The notes under the pieces are model-generated. The model saw only the letters and a list, made by a program, of their open reading frames with translations. It had not been told where the DNA came from and did no database searches. 64,000 nucleotides of DNA. Source: Teredinibacter turnerae. GTDB lineage: Bacteria > Pseudomonadota > Gammaproteobacteria > Pseudomonadales > Cellvibrionaceae. The DNA lies in assembly GCF_037935975.1 (NCBI RefSeq), contig NZ_CP149817.1:4154001-4218000 (forward strand), given 5' to 3'. Below are positions 37,573-49,328 of the stretch, in pieces. The first letter of the stretch is position 1; every line of letters begins with the position of its first letter. The translations under genes were made by a program, and so were the position numbers.

Positions 37573-37599
37573 AAAAAAAAGGGGTTTGCACCCCTTTTT
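37573..37599 (-). terminator. Intrinsic terminator/attenuator between rpsB and tsf
   Basis: GGGGT (37581-37585) and ACCCC (37590-37594) form a short stem flanked by A8 on the left and T5 on the right. On the minus strand the hairpin is followed by a T-run. It lies 36 bases past rpsB and 34 bases before the tsf start. Partial read-through would let tsf be expressed from the rpsB promoter. Confidence 0.8.
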
Positions 37600-37635
37600 A
37601 CGATTCAGTTAACAAACGGCCCGAAGCCCCCTGAA

Positions 37636-38388
37636 TTAACCGTTATCGGCAACCTTTTGTTCGCTTTCAACTTCAACGAATTCGTCAGCTGCTGCGGCTG
37701 GGGTGCCTTCGCGCGCGCCCTCAAGACATGCGTCCGCCATAGCGGTTACATACAGTTTGATTGCGCGAATAGCGTCGTCATTGCCAGGGATAACATAGTC
37801 AACGCCGGCAGGATCGCTGTTGGTATCGACAACACCGATAACGGGAATACCCAACTTATTGGCTTCCTGGATAGCAATGCGCTCGTGCTCGACATCGATT
37901 ACGAACATTGCATCTGGCAGACCGCCCATATCTTTAATACCACCAATAGACAGCTCAAGCTTGTCCATGGTGCGGGTGCGCATCAGGGCTTCTTTCTTAG
38001 TCAGCTTTTCAAAAGTACCGTCTTGACTCTGGGTTTCCAGGTCGCGGTAGCTGCGAATTGAGCCGCGGATCGTTTTGTAGTTGGTGAGCATGCCACCCAA
38101 CCAGCGGTTGCTGACGTAAGGCATACCAGCGCGCTCAGCCTGCTCTTTCACAGTCTTTTGCGCTGCTCGCTTGGTGCCAACGAACAGAACTTTTTTCTTC
38201 TGGGAAGCCATCTGCTTGATCACAGCCAGTGCGTCGTTAAACGCTGGAACAGTGTGCTCAAGGTTGATGATATGAATTTTATTACGAGCGCCAAAGATGT
38301 ATTGACCCATCTTCGGGTTCCAGTAACGGGTTTGGTGACCAAAGTGGACACCAGCTTGCAGCATATCGCGCATGCTTACTGTAGGCAT
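37636..38388 (-). CDS. rpsB: 30S ribosomal protein S2
   Basis: S2 is a structural protein of the small ribosomal subunit. The 250-residue protein shows [20 protein letters not shown] at the N-terminus and [12 protein letters not shown] in the middle, both S2 signatures, with an acidic C-terminal tail. The ATG at 38388 has AAGGA eight bases upstream. It is the first gene of rpsB-tsf, divergent from map. Confidence 0.98.
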   Translation of the reverse strand: MPTVSMRDMLQAGVHFGHQTRYWNPKMGQYIFGARNKIHIINLEHTVPAFNDALAVIKQMASQKKKVLFVGTKRAAQKTVKEQAERAGMPYVSNRWLGGMLTNYKTIRGSIRSYRDLETQSQDGTFEKLTKKEALMRTRTMDKLELSIGGIKDMGGLPDAMFVIDVEHERIAIQEANKLGIPVIGVVDTNSDPAGVDYVIPGNDDAIRAIKLYVTAMADACLEGAREGTPAAAADEFVEVESEQKVADNG

Positions 38389-38560
38389 AAGTTTTTCCTT
38401 CTCGGGTTAGGCCTCCATATACCCCACCAGCCAACCGAAGCCTCAAAGGCACGGCACCCAGGCAGATGTGACGGTATATGTGCGACTTTAAATAAATACA
38501 GTTAAAATCCGGCAATCTCGGCCGGGCGCGCTTTATACCACATCCACCAGCAAAACTAAA
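38389..38560 (-). promoter_or_regulatory. rpsB promoter and leader region
   Basis: The space before rpsB is long for a simple promoter. On the minus strand it contains a TATAAA box near 38533-38538, followed by about 140 bases of leader with short G/C-rich inverted segments near 38415-38460. In E. coli the rpsB leader binds S2 for autoregulation; a similar role here is inferred from position only. The exact promoter was not resolved. Confidence 0.4.
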
Positions 38561-38669
38561 GAGCAAACCCCAAAAGACGCTACCAATACATTTGCGTTAG
38601 AATAGGCCGCTTTTGCGACACCTCTGTGAACGAAGTGTCGATCCGCACCAATCGAGGCAATTTACCCCC

Positions 38670-39440
38670 ATGTCCGTAACAATCAAGACCGCAGAAGAAA
38701 TCGAGAAAATGCGCGTAGCCGGCCGCAAGGCAGCGGAAGTATTGGAGATGATCGAGCCACATGTTGTACCCGGCGTAACCACCGCCGAGCTGGATCGCAT
38801 CTGCCATGATTATATGGTTAACCAGCAGCAGTCGATTCCCGCGCCACTCAACTACAAGGGCTTCCCAAAGTCGATTTGTACGTCCGTAAACCAGGTGGTA
38901 TGCCACGGCATACCGTCCGAGAAAAAGAAACTTAAGTCTGGCGACATTATCAATATTGATATCACCGTAATCGTAGATGGCTATCACGGCGATACCAGCA
39001 AAATGTTTATGGTTGGTGACGTGCCACCGCACGCTGAACGCCTGTGCAAAATCACTCAGGAATGCCTCTACCTCGGGATCGAACAAGTCAAACCGGGTGC
39101 CCGCCTGGGCGACATAGGCGCGGTCATCCAACAGTATGCGGAGAAAAATCACTACTCTGTGGTCCGCGAATACTGTGGCCACGGTATTGGCAAAGTCTTC
39201 CACGAAGAACCTCAAGTCCTGCACTACGGCGTTGCAGGCAAGGGTATGGAACTGGTGGAAGGAATGACATTTACTATCGAGCCGATGATCAATGCCGGTA
39301 AACACCACACTAAATTGAAAGGCGACGGCTGGACCGTGGAAACACGCGATGGCCGCCTGTCAGCGCAATGGGAACACACGCTCGCCGTTACCAAGGATGG
39401 AGTTGAAGTATTGACCGCCCGTAACGAGGAAAGCTTTTAA
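38670..39440 (+). CDS. map: Methionine aminopeptidase type I
   Basis: Map removes the initiator methionine from nascent proteins. The 256-residue protein has the type I features CHGIPSEKKKLKSGDIINID, with the two metal-binding aspartates in IDITVIVDGYHGDTS, then REYCGHGIGKVFHEEP and TIEPMINAG. The ATG at 38670 (MSVTIKTAEEIEKMR) has GAGG about 13 bases upstream. The gene is divergent from rpsB, the usual arrangement, and its stop codon shares a base with the glnD start. Confidence 0.97.
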   Translation: MSVTIKTAEEIEKMRVAGRKAAEVLEMIEPHVVPGVTTAELDRICHDYMVNQQQSIPAPLNYKGFPKSICTSVNQVVCHGIPSEKKKLKSGDIINIDITVIVDGYHGDTSKMFMVGDVPPHAERLCKITQECLYLGIEQVKPGARLGDIGAVIQQYAEKNHYSVVREYCGHGIGKVFHEEPQVLHYGVAGKGMELVEGMTFTIEPMINAGKHHTKLKGDGWTVETRDGRLSAQWEHTLAVTKDGVEVLTARNEESF

Positions 39441-42157
39441 TGACCCAAGCTGTGTCTGTCGAACAAGCCCCCAAATTCCCGCTTTACCCCTGTCAACCGA
39501 TCTTCTTTAACCAGAGCAAGTTTCGGGAAGACCTAAAAAAGCACCCGCCGATTAAGGTATTTAAAAGTGCCATAGCCGGGATCGACAGCCACTTCGAAAG
39601 TCGCTTTCACGAAGGCGACGATATACATCGACTGGTGCAGGAGCGGGCGACGTTTGTCGATCTGCTGCTGCATTATGCCTGGCACCAATACGCCTGGGAC
39701 GACGACGTCGCTTTGATCGCCGTCGGCGGCTACGGCCGCAAAGAGCTGCACCCCAAGTCAGATATCGACATCTTGATCTTGCTCGATGACAAAGCTCAGA
39801 AAAAATACAACGACAATCTGCAACTATTTGTCACCTTCCTCTGGGACATAGGGCTGGAAATTGGCAGTAGTGTTAGAACACTGAAAGAATGCGTCAAGAT
39901 CGCCAAGGGTGACATCACCGTTGTGACTAACCTACTGGAAGCCCGCCGGCTTGCAGGCAACGATACACTCCGCGATAAATTGCAGCTGCTCACCGGGCCT
40001 GAGCATATGTGGCCCGCCAACAAGTTCTTTGACGCCAAAGTGGAAGAACAGGAGCAGCGCCACCTGAAATACGATAATGTCGAGTACAATCTCGAACCCA
40101 ATGTTAAAAACGCACCTGGTGGCCTGCGCGATATCCAGACCATCAATTGGGTGGCGAAACGCTATTTTAACGTGCCCGATATAACCCGCCTTGCAGGCGC
40201 AGATTTTTTCACTGAGGAAGAATATGGCGCATTGCGCAGTGGGGAAGCCTTTCTCTGGAAGGTGCGCTACGGCATCCACTTGATCGCCAATCGCGCAGAA
40301 GAGCGCCTGACCTTTGAGTACCAGCGCGAACTGGCCAAACTCTTCGGCTACAAGGATGACGACAAAGGCCTCGCGGTAGAGAAATTTATGCACGAGTACT
40401 ATCGCGTGGTGCTGGCACTGCGCGAACTCAACGACGTGTTGGTTAACTATCTCGACGAAGTTATCCACACCAAAAGACGCAAGCACAAAATCACCGCCAT
40501 CAACGACCGGTTTCAGTTGCACGACAACCTGATTGAAGTTACCCGTGAGAGCGTGTTCGACGAGTCGCCCTGCGCGCTCATGGAAATTTTTGTGATTATG
40601 GGGAACAACCCCAGCATCGCAGGTGTGCGCTCACCGACGATTCGCCTGATTCGTGAGAAACGCTGGCTGGTGAACGCAAAGTTCCGCCGCGATCCACATA
40701 TTCGAGCGATGTTCATCGAACTGTTTCAATTAAAAGTTGGCCTGGTGGCGCAACTTGAGAGAATGCGGCGCTACGGTATTCTGGGCCGCTACCTGCCTGT
40801 ATTCGGCAATATCATTGGCCAAATGCAGCACGACCTCTTCCACCGCTACACCGTAGATGCGCACACCTTGATGGTTATAAAGAACGTGCGCAAATTTCGT
40901 CACGAAGAGGCGAAGCAGAAGTTTCCCATTGCCCATCACATTATGAAGCGGCGCCAGCATTTGCATCTGCTCTACATAGCCGCGCTATTCCATGACATCG
41001 GCAAAGGCCGCGGCGGGGATCACTCGACTCTGGGCGCTCGCGATGCGGAAACCTTCTGCGAAGATCACCAGTTGCGCGGCAAGGACACGCGTCTGGTCGT
41101 ATGGCTGGTAGAGAAGCATCTGTTGATGTCCTACGTTTCCCAGAAGAAGGATATTTCCGACCCGGAAGTGATTCGTGATTTCGCACTGGAAGTTGGGGAC
41201 CAGCGCCACCTGGATTATCTTTACGCCTTAACCGTCGCCGACATGTGTGGCACCAGCCCGGACATCTGGAATACGTGGCGTGCCAGCCTCATGCGCCAAC
41301 TGTACATGGAAACCAAGCGCGCGCTGCGTCGCGGTCTGGAAAACCACATCGATAAGCAAGAGCACATCGAAGAAACCCAACAGCTGGCCGCCGCACGGTT
41401 GGCCGATAAAGGCATCTGCGAGCAGATCGCGCGCAAACTCTGGGATCAAATGGGCGATGAGTACTTCATCCGGGAATCCCATACCGATATTGCCTGGCAA
41501 ACGGAGGCGATGATTCAGCACCAGAGCGAAAGCCCGCTGATTCTCATCCGCGAAACCACCAACCTGGAATTTGAAGGCGCGACTCAGATTTTTATACGTA
41601 CTCGCGATGAGCGCCACGTATTCCCTGCTGTCGCCAGCGTGCTGACATCCCTGCAGCTGAATATTCAGGATGCGCGGCTGTACAGTACCAACGATGGTTA
41701 CACCGTCGATACCTTCTACGTGCTCAACGACAACGATCAACCCCTCGGCGACAATGCCGCGAAATACCTGAAGATTTCCCGTGCCATCGGCGAGGAACTG
41801 TCATTGTTAGGTGACTACACCGAAGTGGTTCGACGCCGCACGCCGCGCGTGCTGAAGCAATTTTCCGTCCCCACCCGCACCAGCATCAGCAACGATATCG
41901 TCAGTGGAAATACCGTGCTTGAGGTCATCAGCCCAGACAGGCCGGGCCTGCTTGCAACCATTGGCCAGGTGTTTATGGAGCACGATGTCCAGCTACAAAA
42001 CGCCAAGATCTCAACACTCGGCGAACGCGTGGAAGACGTTTTCTTTATCACCGACGCGAACAACCAACCACTGGGTGATCCACGCCTGTGCCGTGCCCTG
42101 CAGGATGACATCTGTTTTCGCCTGGACAAACGTGTCGAGCAGGATCTTGCATCCTGA
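39440..42157 (+). CDS. glnD: Bifunctional PII uridylyltransferase / uridylyl-removing enzyme
   Basis: GlnD senses glutamine and adds or removes UMP on PII proteins, setting nitrogen assimilation. The 905-residue protein has the nucleotidyltransferase motif GGYGRKELHPKSDIDILIL (about residues 94-112). It has an HD domain with LFHDIGKGRGGDHS (about 515-528) and two C-terminal ACT domains (about 710-790 and 820-895). All four functional parts are present. Its ATG overlaps the map stop codon (TAATG), and dapC follows after 20 bases. Confidence 0.97.
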   Translation: MTQAVSVEQAPKFPLYPCQPIFFNQSKFREDLKKHPPIKVFKSAIAGIDSHFESRFHEGDDIHRLVQERATFVDLLLHYAWHQYAWDDDVALIAVGGYGRKELHPKSDIDILILLDDKAQKKYNDNLQLFVTFLWDIGLEIGSSVRTLKECVKIAKGDITVVTNLLEARRLAGNDTLRDKLQLLTGPEHMWPANKFFDAKVEEQEQRHLKYDNVEYNLEPNVKNAPGGLRDIQTINWVAKRYFNVPDITRLAGADFFTEEEYGALRSGEAFLWKVRYGIHLIANRAEERLTFEYQRELAKLFGYKDDDKGLAVEKFMHEYYRVVLALRELNDVLVNYLDEVIHTKRRKHKITAINDRFQLHDNLIEVTRESVFDESPCALMEIFVIMGNNPSIAGVRSPTIRLIREKRWLVNAKFRRDPHIRAMFIELFQLKVGLVAQLERMRRYGILGRYLPVFGNIIGQMQHDLFHRYTVDAHTLMVIKNVRKFRHEEAKQKFPIAHHIMKRRQHLHLLYIAALFHDIGKGRGGDHSTLGARDAETFCEDHQLRGKDTRLVVWLVEKHLLMSYVSQKKDISDPEVIRDFALEVGDQRHLDYLYALTVADMCGTSPDIWNTWRASLMRQLYMETKRALRRGLENHIDKQEHIEETQQLAAARLADKGICEQIARKLWDQMGDEYFIRESHTDIAWQTEAMIQHQSESPLILIRETTNLEFEGATQIFIRTRDERHVFPAVASVLTSLQLNIQDARLYSTNDGYTVDTFYVLNDNDQPLGDNAAKYLKISRAIGEELSLLGDYTEVVRRRTPRVLKQFSVPTRTSISNDIVSGNTVLEVISPDRPGLLATIGQVFMEHDVQLQNAKISTLGERVEDVFFITDANNQPLGDPRLCRALQDDICFRLDKRVEQDLAS

Positions 42158-42177
42158 TCCGCTGCCGAGAATTTATC

Positions 42178-43380
42178 ATGAACCCCAATCTCGACCTGCT
42201 ACAGCCTTACCCGTTTGAAAAGCTGCGCCAGCTCAAAGCCGGTGCACAGCCACCCGCTGAACTCGAGCACATCGCGCTGTCAATTGGTGAGCCCAAGCAC
42301 CCGGCACCGCAGTTTGCTCTGGATGCGCTTTCTAACCAGCTAGCGACCATCGCAAATTACCCGGTAACGCTCGGTCTGCCGGAACTGCGCGAAGCCTGCG
42401 CCGACTGGACCACGCGCCGTTTCAACCTTAAACCGGGAACCTTGAGCAGCGAAACTCAGGTGTTGCCAGTGAACGGTACCCGCGAGGCATTGTTTGCGTT
42501 CGTGCAAGTGGCGGTAGATTCAAACCAGCCGTCGCCCTCGGTGCTTATGCCGAACCCGTTCTATCAGATTTATGAAGGCGCAGCGATTTTGGCTGGCGCC
42601 AAACCGGTATTTTTGAACTGCACCGAACAGAACGGTTTTCTCTGCGATTTCGACCGAGTACCCGCCGCAGCCTGGAAAGCATGCCAACTCCTGTTTATCT
42701 GTAACCCCGGCAACCCAACCGGCGCGGTAATGAGCCTCGAACAGCAGATAAAGCTGATCGAATTGGCCGACGAGCACGACTTCATTATCGCCAGCGACGA
42801 GTGCTACTCGGAACTGTACTTCGACGAAAACACACCACCCCCAGGGTTGCTGCAGGCCTGCGCCGCCATGGGGCGCGACGATTACAAGCGTTGCGTTATT
42901 TTTCACAGCCTGTCCAAGCGCTCTAACCTGCCGGGATTGCGCTCGGGCTTTGTTGCTGGCGATCAGGCGATTATCGAAAAATTCTATCAGTACCGTACCT
43001 ACCACGGCTGCGCCATGCCATTGTTCGCCCAGGCCGCCAGTATTGCCGCCTGGCGGGACGAAACCCACGTAGTGGAAAACCGTGAGCTCTATCGCCAAAA
43101 ATTCGATCGCGTGCTGGCAATACTGGGAGATTCACTGCCGGTAAGTCGCCCGGATGCCAGCTTTTACCTGTGGCCGCAAACGCCGGTGAGCGATACTGAA
43201 TTTGCACGCGACCTGTTCGCGGAACAGCATGTGACTGTGCTGCCCGGGTCTTATTTGGCTCGTGACACAGCAGATGGGAATCCTGGCAGTCACCGGATAC
43301 GCATGGCTCTCGTCGCCTCACTGGACCAATGTGAGCTGGCTGCACAGCGTTTGCGCGCATTTATCGAGGCGCGCTATTAA
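42178..43380 (+). CDS. dapC: N-succinyldiaminopimelate aminotransferase
   Basis: DapC transaminates N-succinyl-2-amino-6-ketopimelate in DAP/lysine synthesis. The 400-residue PLP enzyme is of fold type I. It shows LPVNGTREALFAFVQ, CNPGNPTGAVM, the aspartate in ASDECYSELYFD and the PLP-binding lysine in FHSLSKRSNLPGLRSGF. The start (MNPNLDLLQPYPFEKLRQL) matches the DapC subfamily. Its place near dapD and dapE supports the role. The stop codon overlaps the nth start (TAATG). Confidence 0.94.
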   Translation: MNPNLDLLQPYPFEKLRQLKAGAQPPAELEHIALSIGEPKHPAPQFALDALSNQLATIANYPVTLGLPELREACADWTTRRFNLKPGTLSSETQVLPVNGTREALFAFVQVAVDSNQPSPSVLMPNPFYQIYEGAAILAGAKPVFLNCTEQNGFLCDFDRVPAAAWKACQLLFICNPGNPTGAVMSLEQQIKLIELADEHDFIIASDECYSELYFDENTPPPGLLQACAAMGRDDYKRCVIFHSLSKRSNLPGLRSGFVAGDQAIIEKFYQYRTYHGCAMPLFAQAASIAAWRDETHVVENRELYRQKFDRVLAILGDSLPVSRPDASFYLWPQTPVSDTEFARDLFAEQHVTVLPGSYLARDTADGNPGSHRIRMALVASLDQCELAAQRLRAFIEARY

Positions 43381-44033
43381 TGTTGAAGCAGCAACGCGTC
43401 GCTTACATTTTGGCGGAACTGGAACACCTGTATCCGGAAACGCCAGTACCGCTGGACCACAAAGATCCGTATACCTTGCTCGTTGCAGTATTGCTTTCGG
43501 CACAATGCACGGACGAGCGGGTTAACAAAATTACCCCACTGTTATGGCAATTGGCCGACAATTGCTTTGATATGGCAAAGCAATCCGTCGACGCCATTCA
43601 GGCGATTATTCGCCCTTGCGGCTTGTCTCCGCAAAAAGCCAAAGCCATCAAGGGGCTATCGGAAATACTGGTAAACGAGTACCAGGGTGAGGTGCCGCAA
43701 AGCCTGGCGCAACTGGAAGCCTTGCCCGGGGTGGGCCATAAAACCGCGAGCGTGGTTGTGGCTCAGGCCTTCGGCGAACCGGCATTTCCGGTGGATACCC
43801 ACATTCACCGTCTGGCGCAGCGCTGGGGCCTGACTAACGGCAAGAGTGTCGCCCAGACTGAGCGTGACCTCAAACGGCTGTTTCCCCGTGAAAGCTGGAA
43901 TAAGCTACATCTGCAAATTATTTTCTACGGCCGCGAATACTGCACTGCTCGCGGTTGCGATGGCACTGTGTGCCCGATCTGCACAACCTGCTACCCCAAT
44001 CGTAAAAAACCAAAAGTTACGCGCAAGGCGTAG
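43380..44033 (+). CDS. nth: Endonuclease III with unusual cysteine cluster
   Basis: Nth removes oxidised pyrimidines from DNA and cuts the abasic site. The 217-residue protein has the helix-hairpin-helix LEALPGVGHKTA with catalytic Lys121, and the catalytic Asp139 in FPVDTHIHR. The C-terminal iron-sulfur region holds five cysteines at 188, 193, 198, 201 and 204. This does not match the usual C-x6-C-x2-C-x5-C spacing, so the cluster must be bound differently or be a variant. The ATG overlaps the dapC stop codon. Confidence 0.94.
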   Translation: MLKQQRVAYILAELEHLYPETPVPLDHKDPYTLLVAVLLSAQCTDERVNKITPLLWQLADNCFDMAKQSVDAIQAIIRPCGLSPQKAKAIKGLSEILVNEYQGEVPQSLAQLEALPGVGHKTASVVVAQAFGEPAFPVDTHIHRLAQRWGLTNGKSVAQTERDLKRLFPRESWNKLHLQIIFYGREYCTARGCDGTVCPICTTCYPNRKKPKVTRKA

Positions 44034-44155
44034 AGCGGCCCCCACGGCGCCCGCCTCGCACTTTGCAGAGCGGGTGAACCCCTGGTCACCTTTTGGTATC
44101 CTACGCGCCCTTTTTCGCCAACACGCCCTTACACCCAAAGCACAAGCCAAAGACT

Positions 44156-44500
44156 ATGACGACGCTCTACGGAATCAAAAACTGCGACACCGTAAAAAAA
44201 GCCCGCAAGTGGCTGGAAGGCAACAGCATTGCCTACACTTTCCACGATTTCCGCGAACACGGGTTAACTGAACAGCAAGTTAACGAATGGCTTAAGGTAC
44301 TTGCCCCCGAGGTGCTGATTAATAAACGCAGCACCACCTGGAAGCAAATGAGTGAAAGCGATAAAGCTAAAGTAGACGCTGGCGACATTGCAGCCATTGC
44401 AGCAGCCAACCCCACGCTAATCAAACGCCCGGTACTTGCGACCGGTGACAGTTTGCAGGTGGGATTCAAAGATTCTGACTACGCCGGGTTATTACTCTAA
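44156..44500 (+). CDS. yffB: ArsC/Spx-family protein YffB
   Basis: This is a 114-residue thioredoxin-fold protein of the ArsC/Spx/YffB family. It shows LYGIKNCDTVKKARKWLE at the N-terminus with a single catalytic-type cysteine (Cys10), YTFHDFREHGL, and IKRPVLATGDSLQVGF near the end. The true arsenate reductase function is doubtful; YffB members are thought to act as glutathione-linked thiol proteins. The ATG at 44156 is favoured, with only a weak ribosome binding site (AAAG). It lies just before dapD and dapE, as yffB does beside dapE in enteric bacteria. Confidence 0.88.
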   Translation: MTTLYGIKNCDTVKKARKWLEGNSIAYTFHDFREHGLTEQQVNEWLKVLAPEVLINKRSTTWKQMSESDKAKVDAGDIAAIAAANPTLIKRPVLATGDSLQVGFKDSDYAGLLL

Positions 44501-44548
44501 GCGGCCCGGCCGCCCCCATTTAATGACTATACTCTGCAAGGAATAACC

Positions 44549-46781
<2,233 letters not shown>

Positions 46782-46782
<1 letters not shown>

Positions 46783-47261
46783 TGAGCCAGTTCACCCACC
46801 TCGATAGCCGGGGCGAAGCTCAAATGGTCGATGTGGGAGAAAAGGCCGTGACTCACCGCACCGCGACCGCCATGAGTCGCGTCACCATGAATCCGCAAAC
46901 CTTGGCGATGATCGTCGAGGGACGCCATCACAAGGGTGACGTATTCGCCGTGGCTCGTATTGCCGGTATTCAGGCGGCAAAAAAATGCAGTGACCTTATC
47001 CCGCTGTGCCACCCGTTGATGCTGACAAAAATCAGCGTGGAACTCACCGCTAACACTGAGGAAAGCTGCGTCGAAATCCACGCGACCTGCAAACTGGATG
47101 GCAAAACCGGCGTGGAAATGGAGGCGCTCACCGCCGCGTCCATCGCGGCGCTGACCATTTACGATATGTGTAAAGCGGTGGATAAAGGCATGGTGATCAA
47201 CCAGACCCGGCTACTCACCAAAACTGGCGGACGCTCCGGTGATTGGCAAGCCGATGAGTAA
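46782..47261 (+). CDS. moaC: Cyclic pyranopterin monophosphate synthase accessory MoaC
   Basis: MoaC converts the MoaA product to cyclic pyranopterin monophosphate, the first stable molybdopterin precursor. The 159-residue protein has [16 protein letters not shown], then [17 protein letters not shown], and the [20 protein letters not shown] signature with the catalytic lysine nearby. It starts on the last base of the dapE stop codon and overlaps moaD by eight bases. moaA is not in the window. Confidence 0.96.
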
Positions 47262-47520
47262 CACCAACGCCATCACCATCCTGTATTTTGCCAGCCTGGG
47301 CGACGCGCTGGGTGTTACCGAGGAGCATTTCAGCCAGGCATCACTGCCTGCTGATGTCGCCTCTTTGCGCGCACAGCTGGCCGCACGAGACACCCAGTGG
47401 GCAGCAGCATTGTCCGCCACGAACCTCCGCTGTGCCGTGAATCAGTCCCTCGCAAAACCCGAACACCCCTTGTGCTGGGGCGACGAGGTTGCCTTCTTTC
47501 CACCGGTTACCGGGGGCTGA
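47254..47520 (+). CDS. moaD: Molybdopterin synthase small subunit (sulfur carrier) MoaD
   Basis: This is an 88-residue ubiquitin-like protein ending in the diglycine VTGG that is thiocarboxylated to donate sulfur for molybdopterin. The N-terminal strand [17 protein letters not shown] and the ending [12 protein letters not shown] are typical. The ATG at 47254 lies inside the moaC 3' end, and moaE follows after three bases, so the three genes are coupled. Confidence 0.94.
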   Translation: MSNTNAITILYFASLGDALGVTEEHFSQASLPADVASLRAQLAARDTQWAAALSATNLRCAVNQSLAKPEHPLCWGDEVAFFPPVTGG

Positions 47521-47523
47521 CCT

Positions 47524-47967
47524 ATGATTCGTGTGCAACAGGCAGATTTTGTTGTAGCGGACGAATACCACCACCTGCAGCAAAGTGGGATTGCGGGCGC
47601 AATCGTCACGTTTAGCGGGCTGGTGCGGGATTTTACCGGCGACACAGGTGAAAGCTTCTTCCTCCAACACTACCCGGGCATGACCGAATCGGTATTAAAC
47701 AAGATTGTCTCCCAGGCGGAATCCCGCTGGCCACTGCTGGCGGTAACCGTTATTCACCGGGTGGGGCACTTGCAAGCAGGTGATCAGATCGTATTTGTCG
47801 GGGTCAGCAGCGCCCATCGCAAAACTGCGTTTGCCGCGTGCGAATACATTATCGACGTACTGAAAACCGAAGCGCCCTTTTGGAAAAAAGAAGGGAGCCG
47901 GTGGGTAGCCGCAAAACAGAGTGATCAGGCGGCTGCAGATCGCTGGCTTACAGCTGATGACAGCTAG
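47524..47967 (+). CDS. moaE: Molybdopterin synthase catalytic subunit MoaE
   Basis: MoaE pairs with MoaD to insert two sulfurs into cyclic pyranopterin monophosphate. The 147-residue protein shows AIVTFSGLVRDF, LQHYPGMTE, VIHRVGHLQAGDQIVFVGVSSAHRK (in two parts around residues 78-102) and the catalytic region TEAPFWKKE. The ATG at 47524 is three bases after moaD. The following small membrane-protein gene may begin inside its 3' end. Confidence 0.95.
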   Translation: MIRVQQADFVVADEYHHLQQSGIAGAIVTFSGLVRDFTGDTGESFFLQHYPGMTESVLNKIVSQAESRWPLLAVTVIHRVGHLQAGDQIVFVGVSSAHRKTAFAACEYIIDVLKTEAPFWKKEGSRWVAAKQSDQAAADRWLTADDS

Positions 47968-48250
47968 ACCATCCTCAAAACGCCGTTTAAAGACTATTAA
48001 AACGGCGCTGCTCGCGCACTACTCAGCTCCGATGCGGGACATGTTCAAACAGTTTCGCAGTGGCGCGATCTTTTTTGCGGTCGGGCTTACCATAGTCTAC
48101 TTGGCGAACACGGCATTACTACCTTCAGTGCGACAGGAACTGGTTACACTCGCGGGTTTAACCCTGGCCGGCGTCGGATTTGTGGTCGCCATGCTGGCGC
48201 AAATCCGGATGATTATCAGTCGGTTTTTGCGGTTTCTGCGAAAGCCTTGA
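47957..48250 (+). CDS. Small two-helix membrane protein of unknown function
   Basis: This is a 97-residue protein (if begun at ATG 47957) with a basic N-terminus and two hydrophobic segments (about residues 38-54 and 63-83, [14 protein letters not shown] and [17 protein letters not shown]). It ends in a basic tail. I do not recognise a family. ATGs at 48032 and 48041 are alternative starts. It overlaps moaE at one end and, unusually, the convergent rsmJ gene by 35 bases at the other. Confidence 0.5.
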   Translation: MTARPSSKRRLKTIKTALLAHYSAPMRDMFKQFRSGAIFFAVGLTIVYLANTALLPSVRQELVTLAGLTLAGVGFVVAMLAQIRMIISRFLRFLRKP

Positions 48251-49040
48251 GCGGGTATATATCGAAGCGGCCCGCCTTTCCTTCAAGCTGATACCCCGGC
48301 GCCTGCCCGGCGAGAAATGGCGCAATCTTGGGACGTTTCACCACCACTCGGTGGCTGGCCAGGGCGAGCGCCGGTTCGAGCAGCCCGTCGGCATCGGCGT
48401 CAGCTCCTACCAGGTCGTGAAATAACTGCATGTCTTTTTTCACTTCTGCAGATTTTTTCCGCGCGGGGAACATGGGGTCCAGATACACAACCTGGGGCAC
48501 ATCTGAAAACTCGCTTTGCAGGTGTACAAGACTATCCGCGGCAACCAGCTCCATGCGTGACAGAATGCCAAACAGCTCCGCGTCTGCCTCCGCGGCATAG
48601 ATTCTAGCCCGGTGTAACCCGTCCGCCAGCAATGCTCGCACAGTTGGTGAGCGCTCACACATTCGCACAGAACAGCCCAGGGTTGCCAACACAAAAGCAT
48701 CCCCTCCCATACCTGCGGTGGCATCAAGCACGGAGATTCCACGGGCCTTATTCACCCCCACGGCTTTGGCGATCGCCTGGCTTTTACCGCCACCAAACTT
48801 ACGGCGATGGGCTTTAGCCCCGGTGACGAAATCCACTCGCGTAGTCAGCGGCTTTTTGAGCCGGTGATCCCGTAGTTCGAGGCCATCGGGAGTGACAGCC
48901 AACACCAATGTAGCTGGCAGCGTGTCCTCGGTATCAAGCCAGTCAGGGACTGCCGTCACATCGTTTAGGGCGTTAACCAGAACATCAGGAAGATCCTCAC
49001 GCAAAGGCGCAGGACAAAGAACAGAAACGGGGGTTTTCAT
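48216..49040 (-). CDS. rsmJ: 16S rRNA m2G1516 methyltransferase RsmJ
   Basis: RsmJ methylates G1516 of 16S rRNA using SAM. The 274-residue protein has [20 protein letters not shown], the SAM-binding loop [20 protein letters not shown] and the [13 protein letters not shown] catalytic motif, all typical of RsmJ (YhiQ). The ATG at 49040 ([16 protein letters not shown]) fits; the open frame extends upstream to 49127. Its 3' end overlaps the convergent small membrane-protein gene. Confidence 0.95.
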   Translation of the reverse strand: MKTPVSVLCPAPLREDLPDVLVNALNDVTAVPDWLDTEDTLPATLVLAVTPDGLELRDHRLKKPLTTRVDFVTGAKAHRRKFGGGKSQAIAKAVGVNKARGISVLDATAGMGGDAFVLATLGCSVRMCERSPTVRALLADGLHRARIYAAEADAELFGILSRMELVAADSLVHLQSEFSDVPQVVYLDPMFPARKKSAEVKKDMQLFHDLVGADADADGLLEPALALASHRVVVKRPKIAPFLAGQAPGYQLEGKAGRFDIYPLKAFAETAKTD

Positions 49041-49115
49041 GAGAACCAACGAAAGCAAATGCCTATTGTGCCAAGTTTCGCCGGCTTGGGGGAGTGTCTG
49101 CGGTAAGACTGTGAT

Positions 49116-49169
49116 CAGGAGAATCACCAGGCGAGCCCTGCGAGTATGCTCAGCCTGATGATCCTCCTG
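49116..49169. repeat. Long imperfect inverted repeat upstream of rsmJ
   Basis: Two 17-base arms (49116-49132 and 49153-49169) pair with two mismatches around a 20-base loop. The surrounding 288-base gap (49041-49328) has no supported gene. It could be a leader hairpin of rsmJ or a small RNA; nothing in the sequence decides. Confidence 0.45.
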
Positions 49170-49264
49170 CTTTCAACGGGGGCGCCTCCTGCGCACCCCG
49201 TGATTGCTCCATGCAAACACCAAGGCAGTGTGGGAAATTCGCCTTCTGCTACTGGAACAACGAA

Positions 49265-49298
49265 GAAAAGCTATGAGGGTGCGTGACACCCACATAGC
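49265..49298 (-). terminator. Terminator of the VPLPA/PEP-CTERM gene
   Basis: GCTATG-A-GGGTG (49270-49281) pairs with CACCC-A-CATAGC (49287-49298), with a symmetric A:A mismatch. On the minus strand the stem is followed by TTTTC. It lies 30 bases past the stop codon at 49329 and fits an intrinsic terminator. Confidence 0.8.
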
Positions 49299-49328
49299 AT
49301 TCGCTTCCGTGCGCAATTTCATGCGCTG

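Noticed and set aside
44156-44500. Arsenate reductase as part of an arsenic resistance cluster
   Set aside because: No ars genes are nearby; the sequence and place before dapD/dapE fit YffB.
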